A stretch of 64,000 nucleotides of DNA from Rhodoferax sp. (GCA_008015235.1 SSFF01000003.1:248001-312000), one strand, 5' to 3'. Counted from the stretch's first letter, positions 22,448 to 31,221 are shown. Notes: generated by a model from the letters alone, not told the origin. A program made the numbers and translations.

Positions 22448-23017
22448 TTGGCCACAGAACGCGAACTCAATGAATTTCTGAAAAGCGTCGAGAAACGAGC
22501 CTTCAAACGGGCTCTGTATCACGTACGTGATGAAGAAGCTTCTCTCGACATCGTGCAAGACAGCATGATGAAGCTCTCAATCCATTACGGCGACCGTAGC
22601 GAGGCAGAACTTCAACCGCTTTTCCAGCGCATCCTGTCCAACACCATCATGGACTGGTTCCGGCGAAAAAAAACGCATTCGGCCTTGATCAGTAATTTCA
22701 CGGACATGGAGGGAGACGCTGACGACGGCGGCGACTTTGACGTACTCGAAAGCCTGCTTGCGAGTGACCAAGTAACTGCGCAGCACAGTGCCGAGAGCCA
22801 GCTGGAACGCAGCCAAGTTCTGCTTGCTATCGAGAATGAGGTAAAAGAGCTTCCACAACGTCAACGTGAAGCCTTCCTATTGCGTTACTGGGAAGATCTG
22901 GATGTTGCCGAAACCGCAGAAGTGATGGGATGCACACAAGGTAGCGTAAAAACACACTGTTTTCGAGCCGTACAAGCGTTGGCCAAAGCACTTAGCACCA
23001 AAGGTATAAAAACATGA
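22448..23017 (+). CDS. RNA polymerase sigma factor, sigma-70 family (ECF-like)
   Basis: The 189-residue protein has sigma region 2 (about 14-75: ASLDIVQDSMMKLS and MDWFRRKK) and region 4 (about 125-180: LPQRQREAFLLRYWEDLDVAETAEVMGCTQGSVKTH, split here by the HTH turn). The start must be the TTG at 22448, because a TAA lies three codons upstream and the first in-frame ATG would delete part of region 2. Its stop overlaps the start of the DUF3619 gene by four bases, so the two are coupled. The acidic insert between regions 2 and 4 is typical of this Burkholderiales group. It is divergent from ilvB. Confidence 0.9.
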   Translation: MATERELNEFLKSVEKRAFKRALYHVRDEEASLDIVQDSMMKLSIHYGDRSEAELQPLFQRILSNTIMDWFRRKKTHSALISNFTDMEGDADDGGDFDVLESLLASDQVTAQHSAESQLERSQVLLAIENEVKELPQRQREAFLLRYWEDLDVAETAEVMGCTQGSVKTHCFRAVQALAKALSTKGIKT

Positions 23018-23433
23018 AACACAGGCCCACAATTGCAAGAGACATGGTGTCTGACCGCTTTGGACGCAGGATTGCGGCTCAACTCGATCAGAGTACAGAG
23101 GTTCACGCTGACATTGGAGAACGTCTTCGCATTGCACGTGAGCAAGCTATTTCACGCCGCCGAATCGTAGAACTCCAAACCCATGCAGCGCTTCATCACG
23201 TCTCTGCTTCTGGAGAAATATCTCTTGGCTGGGGTCGATGGACACGGCTTTCCTCGTTGTTGCCAGCAATTCTCCTGATGATCGGATTGGTAGCGATCTC
23301 TGCAATCGGGGATGAACAACGCGCCCATGAGTTGGCCGATGTTGATACTGAAATTTTGGCGGATGAATTGCCTCCTGACGCCTACTTGGACCCTGGATTT
23401 ACCAAGTTCTTGCAACTCAAAGGCAGAGAATGA
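23014..23433 (+). CDS. DUF3619 family membrane protein (possible anti-sigma partner)
   Basis: The 139-residue protein has a soluble N-terminus, one membrane span (about 78-98: LSSLLPAILLMIGLVAISAIG) and an acidic C-terminus. It resembles the DUF3619 family. The ATG overlaps the sigma factor stop, the usual arrangement for a sigma/anti-sigma pair. That role is an inference from position and topology only. Confidence 0.78.
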   Translation: MKHRPTIARDMVSDRFGRRIAAQLDQSTEVHADIGERLRIAREQAISRRRIVELQTHAALHHVSASGEISLGWGRWTRLSSLLPAILLMIGLVAISAIGDEQRAHELADVDTEILADELPPDAYLDPGFTKFLQLKGRE

Positions 23434-23463
23434 CAAGTACTCTGGCATGGTAACAAGTACCGA

Positions 23464-24117
23464 ATGAATCGCCTCAACTCTCCAAATCCATTCAAGCCAC
23501 AAAGGCCGATCAAGTGGCTGGTCGCAGCGGTGCTCTGTCTCTCCTTGGTGCGTGCTTTCGCACAGTCTTCACCAGCACCAACCGCACCTGGCGCACCTGG
23601 CGCACCTGACAGCGTGACATTACCGACAATTACTGCATTGCAATGGAGCGAACTGGATCCGAGTCAACAGCGGGCCTTGCATCCCCTCCAAAATCACTGG
23701 GGTGAGTTAAGCGATGTTCAAAGACGCAAATGGGTGGCTATTGTCAAAAATTTTTCCAAACTCACATCCACCGACCAAGCAAAAATTCAAGAACGCATGG
23801 CTACCTGGGCATCGCTAAAACCGATAGAGCGTGAGCGTGCACGTGAAAATTTTGCGAACTCCAAGATTGCCGAACCAGCAACCAAAATGGGAAGCTGGGA
23901 AGAGTACCAGGCATTGCCACAAGAAGAGCGAGAGAAACTGGCATCTCTCGCATCCAAGAAGCGTCCCAGTGCAGCGAAAACCCCAAAACCAGTCGCAAAA
24001 ACCCCCACTGCTCCCGTTCCGCCACCTCCACCACACCCATTTCCATCGACTGCAGAACGTGGAGAACTGCGCAACTTGATCACCCCCAATACCCTGTTGC
24101 CGATTGTGAGACAGTGA
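23464..24117 (+). CDS. DUF3106 family exported protein
   Basis: This protein of 217 residues has a signal peptide (about 12-35, ending near FAQS), a Pro/Ala-rich stretch, and then the DUF3106 core (LSDVQRRKWVAIVKNFSKLT, PIERERARENF, WEEYQALPQEEREKL). The tail is rich in Lys and Pro. The helical repeats with charged residues resemble those of small periplasmic stress proteins, but no function is established. It is third in the sigma factor operon. Confidence 0.8.
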   Translation: MNRLNSPNPFKPQRPIKWLVAAVLCLSLVRAFAQSSPAPTAPGAPGAPDSVTLPTITALQWSELDPSQQRALHPLQNHWGELSDVQRRKWVAIVKNFSKLTSTDQAKIQERMATWASLKPIERERARENFANSKIAEPATKMGSWEEYQALPQEEREKLASLASKKRPSAAKTPKPVAKTPTAPVPPPPPHPFPSTAERGELRNLITPNTLLPIVRQ

Positions 24118-24123
24118 CCGCAC

Positions 24124-24639
24124 ATGTCTACGGAGAATGCCCCCCTCGTCGACACGCCCAGCCTTAGTAGGCGTTTGGCTTGCATGCTTTATGAAGCATT
24201 GCTGCTCACTGGAGTAGTTTTTGCAACAGGCTTTCTGTTTGGAGTTTTGACCCAAACACGCAATGCGCTGGACAACAGACTTGGCCTGCAAGCTCTTTTA
24301 TTCATTGTCTTGGGAGTCTATTTTGTTTGGTTCTGGTCCAAAGGAGGACAAACCTTGGCCATGAAGACATGGCATCTGTCGCTCAGAGACCAGAATGGCG
24401 CTTCGGTGTCCCAGGGACGTGCTTGCGTACGCTATCTTTTTGCTTGGGTATGGGTCATCCCCCCTGTTGTAGCCGCCAGTTCAATGAAGGCAGCACCTGC
24501 AGGCACAATCGCAATCGTCATTGTTTGGATTGGGATTTGGTCCATGCTTTCGTTCTTGCGCAAGGACCGCCAATTTCTGCATGATGCATGGGCCCATACG
24601 AAGCTGGTGTACACCAAACCAGTGCGGCCGCAAACTTGA
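24124..24639 (+). CDS. RDD family membrane protein
   Basis: The 171-residue integral membrane protein has the RDD start SLSRRLACMLYEALLLTG, several hydrophobic segments, the motif GGQTLAMKTWHLSLRDQNG and a C-terminal QFLHDAWAHTKLV. RDD proteins are small membrane proteins linked with transport or stress; the substrate is unknown. It is seven bases after the DUF3106 gene and so in the same operon. Confidence 0.87.
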   Translation: MSTENAPLVDTPSLSRRLACMLYEALLLTGVVFATGFLFGVLTQTRNALDNRLGLQALLFIVLGVYFVWFWSKGGQTLAMKTWHLSLRDQNGASVSQGRACVRYLFAWVWVIPPVVAASSMKAAPAGTIAIVIVWIGIWSMLSFLRKDRQFLHDAWAHTKLVYTKPVRPQT

Positions 24640-24708
24640 CTCGGTCAACTACAGACAACACCCGCCAGCCGTCAGGCATGTACTGACGTGCCCGTTCAGC
24701 ATAATCAT

Positions 24709-25439
<731 letters not shown>

Positions 25440-25490
25440 TCAAAAATAAACTGGGGCGCACACCGACTCCAACGTAGGTCAGAAGTCGAC

Positions 25491-27170
25491 TCAGGCACGG
25501 AATCTGTTGGTAATAGGATAACGCCAATCCTTCCCAAAGCTTCGGTGCGTCACTCGAATACCCACGGGAGCCTGGCGGCGTTTGTACTCATTAACCCGGA
25601 TAAGCCGCGTCACCTTCTCCACATCACTGGCAGGGAATCCTTCTTCAATGATGGATTCAATACTACGGTCCTGCTCCATGTAACGCTCCAGGATCGCATC
25701 CAACACCTCATAGGGCGGCAAGCTGTCCTGGTCCTTTTGATCGGGGCGCAACTCTGCACTGGGCGGCCTGTCGATAATTCGTACTGGAATCGGGGAGGCC
25801 CCGGTTCCATACGGGTCATTGGCATTGCGCCATCTCGCCAAACGAAATACGGTCGTTTTTGCCAGATCTTTAATGACCGCAAATCCCCCAGCCATATCCC
25901 CATACAAGGTGCAATACCCGGTGGCCATTTCCGATTTGTTGCCCGTGGTCAACACAATGGAGCCAAATTTATTGCTCAATGCCATCAACAAGGTGCCACG
26001 AATTCTGGCTTGCAAATTTTCTTCGGTCGTATCTTCTGGTCGGCCGGCAAAATCGGCCGCCAAAGACTGCTTGAAGGCCTCAAATTCCGGCAAGATCGAA
26101 ATCTCTTCGTAGGGGACTTTCAATCTGGCCGCCATATCGCGCGCATCAATCCAGCTGATATCAGCCGTGTAGGGTGAAGGCATCATGACTGCACGAACTC
26201 GCTGCGGGCCAATGGCGTCTACGGCAATTGCGAGGACCAGCGCTGAATCGATACCGCCCGAAAGCCCCAGCAATGCGCCCGGGAACTGGTTTTTGCCGAT
26301 GTAGTCCCGCACCCCCAACACCAGTGCATCCCACAAATCGGCTTCTGGACTTCGAACTGGGGCCAGCTGTCCGGTCAACTGTGGCGTGCCATCACTGTCC
26401 ACCGCCACCCGAACGTCAAACATTTCCTCCTGGAAGCTGGCCGCTCGGGCCAGCACCTGCCCATCGCTGCCTACTGCAAAGGAATGCCCTTCGAATACGA
26501 CCTCATCCTGCCCACCGACTAGATGGGCATACACCAGCGGTAGTTGCACAGACAACGCTCGCTTTTGCATTGCTATTTCACGCTCCTGGCCTTTTCCCAC
26601 ATGAAAAGGGGAAGCATTGATGACAGCAAGAATCTCGGCGCCTGCAACCTTGGTCTGCAGTGCCGGATAGTCATGCCACGCATCCTCGCAAATCAAAAGA
26701 CCAATTTTTTTGGGGTTCGCAGGATCGCCTGCCTCAAAAACACAGGTTTCTCCCCCTCCCACGAAATACCGGTGCTCATCAAAAACCTGGTAATTCGGGA
26801 GTTCCCGCTTGGCATAGCTGCAGACAATCCGGCCCTCCCGAATAACGCTCGCGGCATTGAACCTCTGGGTCACTGTCACTGAGCGCGAACGCGTATCCCC
26901 GCCCATGGGATGCCCGACAACCACCGACAAACCATTCAGATCGGCCAACTCCAGCGCCAACTGCTTCACTGCGTCGACACACGCCTGAACAAACGCTGGC
27001 CGCAGGAATAAATCCTCCGCTGCATAGCCGCATATAGATAGCTCAGGAGTAAGCAAAAGATGAATGCCATCGGCATGCGCCTGTCGCGCAGCGGTTGCGA
27101 TTTTTTCTGCGTTCCCGGCAATGTCACCAACACAAAAATTCAACTGGGCAACACGAATTTGAAAAGTCAT
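25491..27170 (-). CDS. nadE: Glutamine-dependent NAD+ synthetase
   Basis: The 559-residue protein has two domains. The N-terminal nitrilase-like amidotransferase domain (about 1-265) has the catalytic Glu/Lys/Cys set, with ICEDAWHD carrying the Cys. The C-terminal NAD synthetase domain (about 285-559) has the PP-loop LSGGIDSALVLAIAVDA. It converts nicotinic acid adenine dinucleotide to NAD+ using ammonia from glutamine. It lies 60 bases upstream of glnB on the same strand, a pairing that ties NAD synthesis to nitrogen status. Confidence 0.95.
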   Translation of the reverse strand: MTFQIRVAQLNFCVGDIAGNAEKIATAARQAHADGIHLLLTPELSICGYAAEDLFLRPAFVQACVDAVKQLALELADLNGLSVVVGHPMGGDTRSRSVTVTQRFNAASVIREGRIVCSYAKRELPNYQVFDEHRYFVGGGETCVFEAGDPANPKKIGLLICEDAWHDYPALQTKVAGAEILAVINASPFHVGKGQEREIAMQKRALSVQLPLVYAHLVGGQDEVVFEGHSFAVGSDGQVLARAASFQEEMFDVRVAVDSDGTPQLTGQLAPVRSPEADLWDALVLGVRDYIGKNQFPGALLGLSGGIDSALVLAIAVDAIGPQRVRAVMMPSPYTADISWIDARDMAARLKVPYEEISILPEFEAFKQSLAADFAGRPEDTTEENLQARIRGTLLMALSNKFGSIVLTTGNKSEMATGYCTLYGDMAGGFAVIKDLAKTTVFRLARWRNANDPYGTGASPIPVRIIDRPPSAELRPDQKDQDSLPPYEVLDAILERYMEQDRSIESIIEEGFPASDVEKVTRLIRVNEYKRRQAPVGIRVTHRSFGKDWRYPITNRFRA

Positions 27171-27365
27171 TGCAAAAAATCCTGAGCGGCCCCTAGTTCT
27201 GAAAACCTAATAAAACTGCAATAGCCACAGCAACCACAACATTGAGACCGCACCTACAGCCACTTGAGACTGTGGCAGAACAATCGTGGTTGAAAACGGG
27301 GGTGTAGTCTACTGGCTGCTATCGATCAACGGCGAATGCCCGCTCTAACCTGACCCGGAACAGGC

Positions 27366-27413
27366 AAAAAAAACGCTGGCGGCCAAATGGCCTCACCAGC
27401 GTCGCTCAGTTTT
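27366..27413 (-). terminator. Terminator downstream of ppa
   Basis: On the minus strand ACGCTGG, then a GAGGCCATTTGGCCG inner hairpin, then CCAGCGT is followed by a run of eight T. It lies about 40 bases after the ppa stop. Confidence 0.8.
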
Positions 27414-27451
27414 TGGCCACCGAGACAAGGCAGCCACAACAGAAGTGCGGA

Positions 27452-27994
27452 CTATTTAGCTGCCAAGGAAGCTTCGTATGCAGCGATTCCGTCCAGAATT
27501 TCTTTGTGGGCGGACTCAGGTCCTTCCCAACCCAACACTTTGACCCATTTGCCAGGCTCCAAATCCTTGTAGTGCTCAAAGAAGTGCGCGATGGTCTTCA
27601 GGCGGATAGGGCTAAGATCTTCGGGTTTTTCCCAGCGGGAGTACAAAGACAGGATCTTGTTCGTAGGAACAGCCAAGACTTTGGCGTCCTGTCCAGCCTC
27701 ATCTTCCATCTTCAAGATACCAACCGCACGGCATGTCACCACCACACCAGGAATCAGCGGAACCGGTGTCACCACCAATACGTCGACCGGATCGCCGTCA
27801 CCTGAAATGGTTTTGGGCACATAACCATAGTTGGTCGGGTAATGCATGGCCGTGCTCATGAAGCGGTCGACAAAAATCGCTCCTGTAGCTTTGTCCACCT
27901 CGTACTTCACGGGATCTGCATTCATTGGAATTTCAATGATCACATTGAAGGATTCGGGTACGTTTTTACCAGGCGTAACGTTGTCGAGGGACAT
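27452..27994 (-). CDS. ppa: Inorganic pyrophosphatase (soluble, family I)
   Basis: This cytoplasmic enzyme hydrolyses PPi to two phosphates. The 180-residue protein has the family I metal-binding signature DGDPVDVLV with flanking [10 protein letters not shown] and the usual full length. It points away from the prophage that follows. On the other side of the prophage lies hppA, a membrane-bound pyrophosphatase, so the phage inserted between two PPi-hydrolysing genes. Confidence 0.96.
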   Translation of the reverse strand: MSLDNVTPGKNVPESFNVIIEIPMNADPVKYEVDKATGAIFVDRFMSTAMHYPTNYGYVPKTISGDGDPVDVLVVTPVPLIPGVVVTCRAVGILKMEDEAGQDAKVLAVPTNKILSLYSRWEKPEDLSPIRLKTIAHFFEHYKDLEPGKWVKVLGWEGPESAHKEILDGIAAYEASLAAK

Positions 27995-28025
27995 GGTGAT
28001 TCAATAAATTGAGATAGATCAAACG

Positions 28026-28055
28026 GATAAGGATTAACCCTGATTTTGCCTTATC
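28026..28055. other. Left attachment site (attL) of the filamentous prophage
   Basis: The core AACCCTGATTTT (28036-28047) recurs at 36649-36660, with further partial matches on both sides (GGATT/GGATA before, CTTA and CGCT after). Here it is framed by perfect 7-bp inverted arms, GATAAGG and CCTTATC. This is the shape expected of a crossover site for a small serine recombinase. It does not resemble a XerCD dif site. The core overlaps the last codons of the repressor gene. Confidence 0.65.
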
Positions 28056-28303
28056 TCGCTTACGGCTTCCTTCCACAGTTGCGCGAACTGTGGATTTGTT
28101 TCTGCTTCGTACTCTGCTAGCGTTTCGATAGCATTAAGGCCAGCTTTCTTCGCAAGATAAAGCACATTGCCGGAATTCGGCCTGTACTTTCCTTTCTTCC
28201 ATTCGCTTATGCGCACCTGGTTAATTTGCATTTCTGCAGCCATTGCGCCAAGCGGCATGCCGCTTTTCGTTTTCGCGGCGTCAATCAAATTTTTGATGTC
28301 CAT
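28034..28303 (-). CDS. Phage repressor, XRE-like HTH (DUF3693-type)
   Basis: The 89-residue protein has an N-terminal HTH (about 13-45: GAMAAEMQINQVRISEWKKG) and a helical C-terminus. It resembles the small regulators of filamentous phages. It is the only minus-strand gene at the left end and is divergent from the replication genes, the usual place for the lysogeny repressor. A putative operator overlaps its start codon, so it probably represses itself. Its stop codon falls within the attachment site. Confidence 0.82.
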   Translation of the reverse strand: MDIKNLIDAAKTKSGMPLGAMAAEMQINQVRISEWKKGKYRPNSGNVLYLAKKAGLNAIETLAEYEAETNPQFAQLWKEAVSEIRQNQG

Positions 28304-28370
28304 TTAGCAAATCCGTAAAAAAGTACAGTACATTTCGCAAAACCGTTAATTCTTTAACGGGATTGCTAAA
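28303..28370. promoter_or_regulatory. Divergent phage promoter region with three repressor-type operators
   Basis: Three related sites are present: TTTAGCAAATCCGTAAA (28303-28319), TTTCGCAAAACCGTTAA (28333-28349), and the inverse TTAACGGGATTGCTAAA (28354-28370). The shared pattern is TTTNGCAANNCCGTTAA. Centres are 30 and 21 bases apart, close to whole helical turns. The first covers the repressor start codon and the third lies just before the early operon. Binding by the repressor is inferred. Confidence 0.65.
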
Positions 28371-28386
28371 ACCGAACTGTACACCA

Positions 28387-28698
28387 ATGCCCTCTGTAAC
28401 GCATCAGGAAGCCCGTAAAGCCGCGAACGATGGCCGATACATGGCCCTCCGTGTCCAAAGTATCAGCGGCGCAATAAATCGGAAAGCAGTATCAAGCACC
28501 CCCAAAAGATTGCTCCGCCTATCCACAGTTTTAGTGTGTGCGACTTTTGTTTTCTTGGGTTCTTTTGCTTCGCTTTTAGCTTTTCCTCACGTTCGGGGGT
28601 TAGCCAGCTTGGTTCTGTTGGTAGCCATGGCCGCCTCCCTCTTATTTCTTCTTCTTGCATTTGTTCTGCCTGCTGAAGTTTTGGAGGAGCTATTGTGA
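28387..28698 (+). CDS. Phage early gene: small membrane protein, unknown function
   Basis: The frame encodes 103 residues: a basic hydrophilic N-terminus (about 1-48) and two membrane spans (about 50-70 and 75-98) ending in VLEELL. Its stop overlaps the GTG of the next gene by four bases (GTGA), the same coupling seen through the next genes, which supports it. No family is recognised. A TTG 24 bases upstream is an alternative start. A 65-codon antisense frame at 28463-28660 competes, but lacks this context. Confidence 0.55.
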   Translation: MPSVTHQEARKAANDGRYMALRVQSISGAINRKAVSSTPKRLLRLSTVLVCATFVFLGSFASLLAFPHVRGLASLVLLVAMAASLLFLLLAFVLPAEVLEELL

Positions 28699-28847
28699 TC
28701 TACGCCCGCGAATCTTCTTCTCGTTTTGATGGCAATCCGCCGCAACGCTGGGTCTTGATGTGTGCTTGTTCCATGCGTACCCGCATTGGTTCGCGCAAGT
28801 GGCCTACGCCCTACTGGCTCTCGTTTCAACAGGAGCGCCGCGCATGA
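28695..28847 (+). CDS. Phage early gene: 50-residue protein, unknown function
   Basis: It starts with GTG overlapping the previous stop and ends in a TGA that overlaps the next ATG (ATGA). The product begins (M)IYARESSSRFDG and contains a short Cys-containing segment LMCACSMRTR. Its first codons (IYAR) match those of the next gene, which hints at a small duplication. No function can be assigned. Confidence 0.5.
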   Translation: MIYARESSSRFDGNPPQRWVLMCACSMRTRIGSRKWPTPYWLSFQQERRA

Positions 28848-29065
28848 TCTACGCACGCACTGCCATCCCTGGCGCGTCCTCCGTTTTCACCATCGGTCAA
28901 CTCGGCAACGCTATGCCTGAGTCCATGGCCTACAACGCCCACCACTTCAAGTGCCCCCAGTGTCAAGCCGCTGGCCGCATGACCCCAGGCTTGCGCCGTT
29001 GCGAAGTTGGTCACCCTCTCTGGCAAGCCTATGTCCAGGCTGTTGCCCAGGAGTCCCAGCAATGA
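28844..29065 (+). CDS. Phage early gene: putative zinc-ribbon protein
   Basis: The 73-residue product has FKCPQCQAAGRMTPGLRRCE followed by VGH, a C-x2-C-x13-C-x3-H arrangement that could bind zinc. There is no membrane span. It is coupled by ATGA overlaps to both neighbours. A role in nucleic-acid binding or in control of replication is possible, but not shown. Confidence 0.6.
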   Translation: MIYARTAIPGASSVFTIGQLGNAMPESMAYNAHHFKCPQCQAAGRMTPGLRRCEVGHPLWQAYVQAVAQESQQ

Positions 29066-29385
29066 ACGCTCACCAGCGCCGGGTGCATAACCGCTCCTTG
29101 TCTCGACAATCTGAAGCCCGCTTCGTGCGCGGTGTTCAAAACCTTAAATTCGCTTTGAAGTCTGAAGGTATTAACCCTCTTCTCGCGGTTTACGGCATGG
29201 CTTTGGCTGGTCGTATGGTTCGAATGGCGTTCGCTGCCGAAGGCACCGACACGGCGCGCGCGGGCATCAGCGAAGCGGCCCGCAGCGCCGGGGCGGTGCC
29301 GCAGGCCACCCCCCATGGTAACTACGGGGGAACTACGGGGGTAACGTTTCAGCCTCTGCCGAAGGAGCCACGAAGTGACTTTTAA
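29062..29385 (+). CDS. Phage early gene: 107-residue basic protein, unknown function
   Basis: The product has a very basic N-terminus (NAHQRRVHNRSLSRQSEARF), a helical middle segment and a low-complexity C-terminus. The C-terminus includes a tandem AACTACGGGGG repeat in the DNA (29322-29343). Both ends overlap neighbouring genes (ATGA upstream; the replication gene starts 11 bases before its stop). No family is recognised. Confidence 0.6.
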   Translation: MNAHQRRVHNRSLSRQSEARFVRGVQNLKFALKSEGINPLLAVYGMALAGRMVRMAFAAEGTDTARAGISEAARSAGAVPQATPHGNYGGTTGVTFQPLPKEPRSDF

Positions 29386-30613
29386 AAACCCTTTGGTGTT
29401 GGATGGCAACGAAGTGAAGCTGCGCCTCCAGGCTGAGCGCCATAACCAATCCGGCCTTGTGCATGTGGATTGGCTGCGTTTTACCTGCCCTCTGCGCTGC
29501 ATGGATATGCCCAGGGCTGACCATCTTTTCCCGAATTTCAATAAGCGTGACGCCTTCGGCATTCCCCTGCCAATTTATGCGTCGGGTGATACATGTCTGC
29601 CCGAAAAGCTCCGTATTGGTCGCTTGTTGCAGCTTTTCAAGGATGCCACCGACGAGGAGTTTTTGCCCACTGTCCAGGCGTATGAGCTTGCCGAAAAGGT
29701 CGCCAAAGTACTTGGTGAAGCCTTTCAGGTGCGGCCGCAAATCGGCAAGGGCCACGACTTTTACAAATACCGTTGGTCTATTGACCGTAACGGCAATGAA
29801 TGCGGCTGGGTCGGCTTCCTGTCGTCCAGTGACGCACTGGCCCAGCGTGCCCAGGCTGAAACCCTGCACGTAAACCTGTACGGCCACGCCTGCACCTTCG
29901 CCGATTTTGGATGGCGTGAAGCCATGGCAGACCTTATCGAAGAGCATCAAGGGAAAGTACCCCGTTGTGATCTCGCTTTGGATTTCTTCGATGGTGCGCC
30001 CTGGCGCTTTGATGATCTCCACGACATGCACCGTCAGGGCTTGTTCGATGTGAAGGGTAAGCGGCCTAAGTGTCACGTTGATGGCGATTGGACAAATGGC
30101 GCTGAACGCTCCTATTACGTTGGTTCACGCTCAACTGGCAAGGAAACCAACCTGTACGAAAAGGGCGATCAGCTCTATGGCCGTGAGGCCAAAAACCCCT
30201 GGGTGCGCGTCGAGACACGGTGGGGCAACAAGTCCCGCGAATTGCCTGCCGAAATGCTCCGTAGGCCCGATGACTTCTTCGCGGCTGCAAGTGATTGGCA
30301 TGCGGCGCAATTGACCCTGGCCGGTGCCCAGTTCACCCGCGAAAAGCTCCCTTGCCATCAAAAGTTGCCCCTTGAATCCGTGGCTGCTGAAGTCTCGCGC
30401 AATGTGCGCTGGGCCTTCAACACCGCCCGCCAGACATTCGCCACGCTGCATAAGTTTCTGGATGTGGAAACCCTTGTTCAGTTGGTCGATTTTCAAAACG
30501 TGAAGAAACCCGGAAGGCTCCAAAAGTTCAGCGACTTGGAACTCGCCGCGGCCTTCGCTTCTACCCGTTTACCTGCTGCCGAAGGTGTGCCCGCCTTCGC
30601 TCTCGCGGCTTAA
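29375..30613 (+). CDS. Phage replication initiation protein (Rep_trans/pII-like)
   Basis: The 412-residue protein resembles the replication-initiation-factor family (PF02486) that nicks double-stranded phage DNA to start rolling-circle replication. Seen in the sequence: VHVDWLRFTCPL at the N-terminus, KVPRCDLALDFFDG in the middle, and GKETNLYEKGDQLYG then NPWVRVETRWGNKSREL, the typical C-terminal signature. The GTG at 29375 has AGGAG eight bases upstream. The nick site is probably in the hairpin region at 35569-35932. Confidence 0.88.
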   Translation: MTFKNPLVLDGNEVKLRLQAERHNQSGLVHVDWLRFTCPLRCMDMPRADHLFPNFNKRDAFGIPLPIYASGDTCLPEKLRIGRLLQLFKDATDEEFLPTVQAYELAEKVAKVLGEAFQVRPQIGKGHDFYKYRWSIDRNGNECGWVGFLSSSDALAQRAQAETLHVNLYGHACTFADFGWREAMADLIEEHQGKVPRCDLALDFFDGAPWRFDDLHDMHRQGLFDVKGKRPKCHVDGDWTNGAERSYYVGSRSTGKETNLYEKGDQLYGREAKNPWVRVETRWGNKSRELPAEMLRRPDDFFAAASDWHAAQLTLAGAQFTREKLPCHQKLPLESVAAEVSRNVRWAFNTARQTFATLHKFLDVETLVQLVDFQNVKKPGRLQKFSDLELAAAFASTRLPAAEGVPAFALAA

Positions 30614-30635
30614 CCCTGGGCGCATAGGAAAAAAA

Positions 30636-30965
30636 ATGAAATTCTCGAACCAAGCTATCTTGACTGGCATCAAAGAGTCTCAAGGCGAATTTGAGGGCAA
30701 AAAGTTCTCTTCCACCACGTTCCACCTGATCGTTGATGTAGCCCAATCCGGCTCGGGTCGCTCCATTGGCCAGGTAACCCGCCCTTTCAAAATGGGTGAC
30801 GCTTCCGAGTTCGAAAAGTGGAAGAACTGGGCCGAAAAATGGCCCACTGGTGGCCTGGTCTGTGACTGCCAGTTCGAAGTTGTCGCGGGCTCCGATAACA
30901 AATCGGAATTGAAGCTGCTGGGCATCAAGCCTGCCGCATCTGCTGCCCCTGCAAAGGCTGCTTAA
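30636..30965 (+). CDS. Phage ssDNA-binding protein (pV-like)
   Basis: The 109-residue protein starts KFSNQAILTGIKESQGEFEG, with beta-rich segments and an Ala/Pro/Lys tail. It resembles the OB-fold pV-type proteins of inoviruses. It would coat new single strands and hold them for packaging. AGGA precedes the ATG, and it follows the replication gene directly, the canonical position. Confidence 0.78.
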   Translation: MKFSNQAILTGIKESQGEFEGKKFSSTTFHLIVDVAQSGSGRSIGQVTRPFKMGDASEFEKWKNWAEKWPTGGLVCDCQFEVVAGSDNKSELKLLGIKPAASAAPAKAA

Positions 30966-30968
30966 ACC

Positions 30969-31193
30969 ATGGCCCGCTACATCATCCAAAGCATGGATAC
31001 CGGGCGGTTCCTCGCGCCTACGGGTGATGGCGGGGTTGATTGGTTCCGCTCCCTGCGTGATGCCGATGGCGGGGTAATCAATGACCCTGACCAGATCGGC
31101 CAGCTCCTGGCAGATCACTGTGATTTCGACACCCAGGCAATCGTGATTGATCTTGACCGCCTGGGCACTGCGAACGGATATGCACCTATTTAA
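30969..31193 (+). CDS. Phage protein of unknown function
   Basis: This protein of 74 residues lies three bases after the ssDNA-binding gene. It is acidic (YIIQSMDTGRFLAPTGDGGV, then many Asp), with no membrane span. It matches no family that I can name. Similar short open frames are common between gV and gVIII in inoviruses. Confidence 0.6.
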   Translation: MARYIIQSMDTGRFLAPTGDGGVDWFRSLRDADGGVINDPDQIGQLLADHCDFDTQAIVIDLDRLGTANGYAPI

Positions 31194-31207
31194 ACCATAG
31201 CGGATTG

Positions 31208-31221
31208 GGCCACGTGTGGCC
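31208..31221. other. Perfect palindrome upstream of the major coat gene
   Basis: GGCCACGTGTGGCC is a 6-bp stem with a 2-base centre, located between the early genes and the coat gene. It may be a weak terminator, a processing site or an operator. No T-run follows it directly. Confidence 0.4.

Noticed and set aside
28463-28660. 65-codon minus-strand frame with a C-terminal hydrophobic segment in the early phage region
   Set aside because: It looks protein-like, but the plus-strand frame at 28387 has the stop/start overlap shared by the following genes. I kept the latter with moderate confidence.
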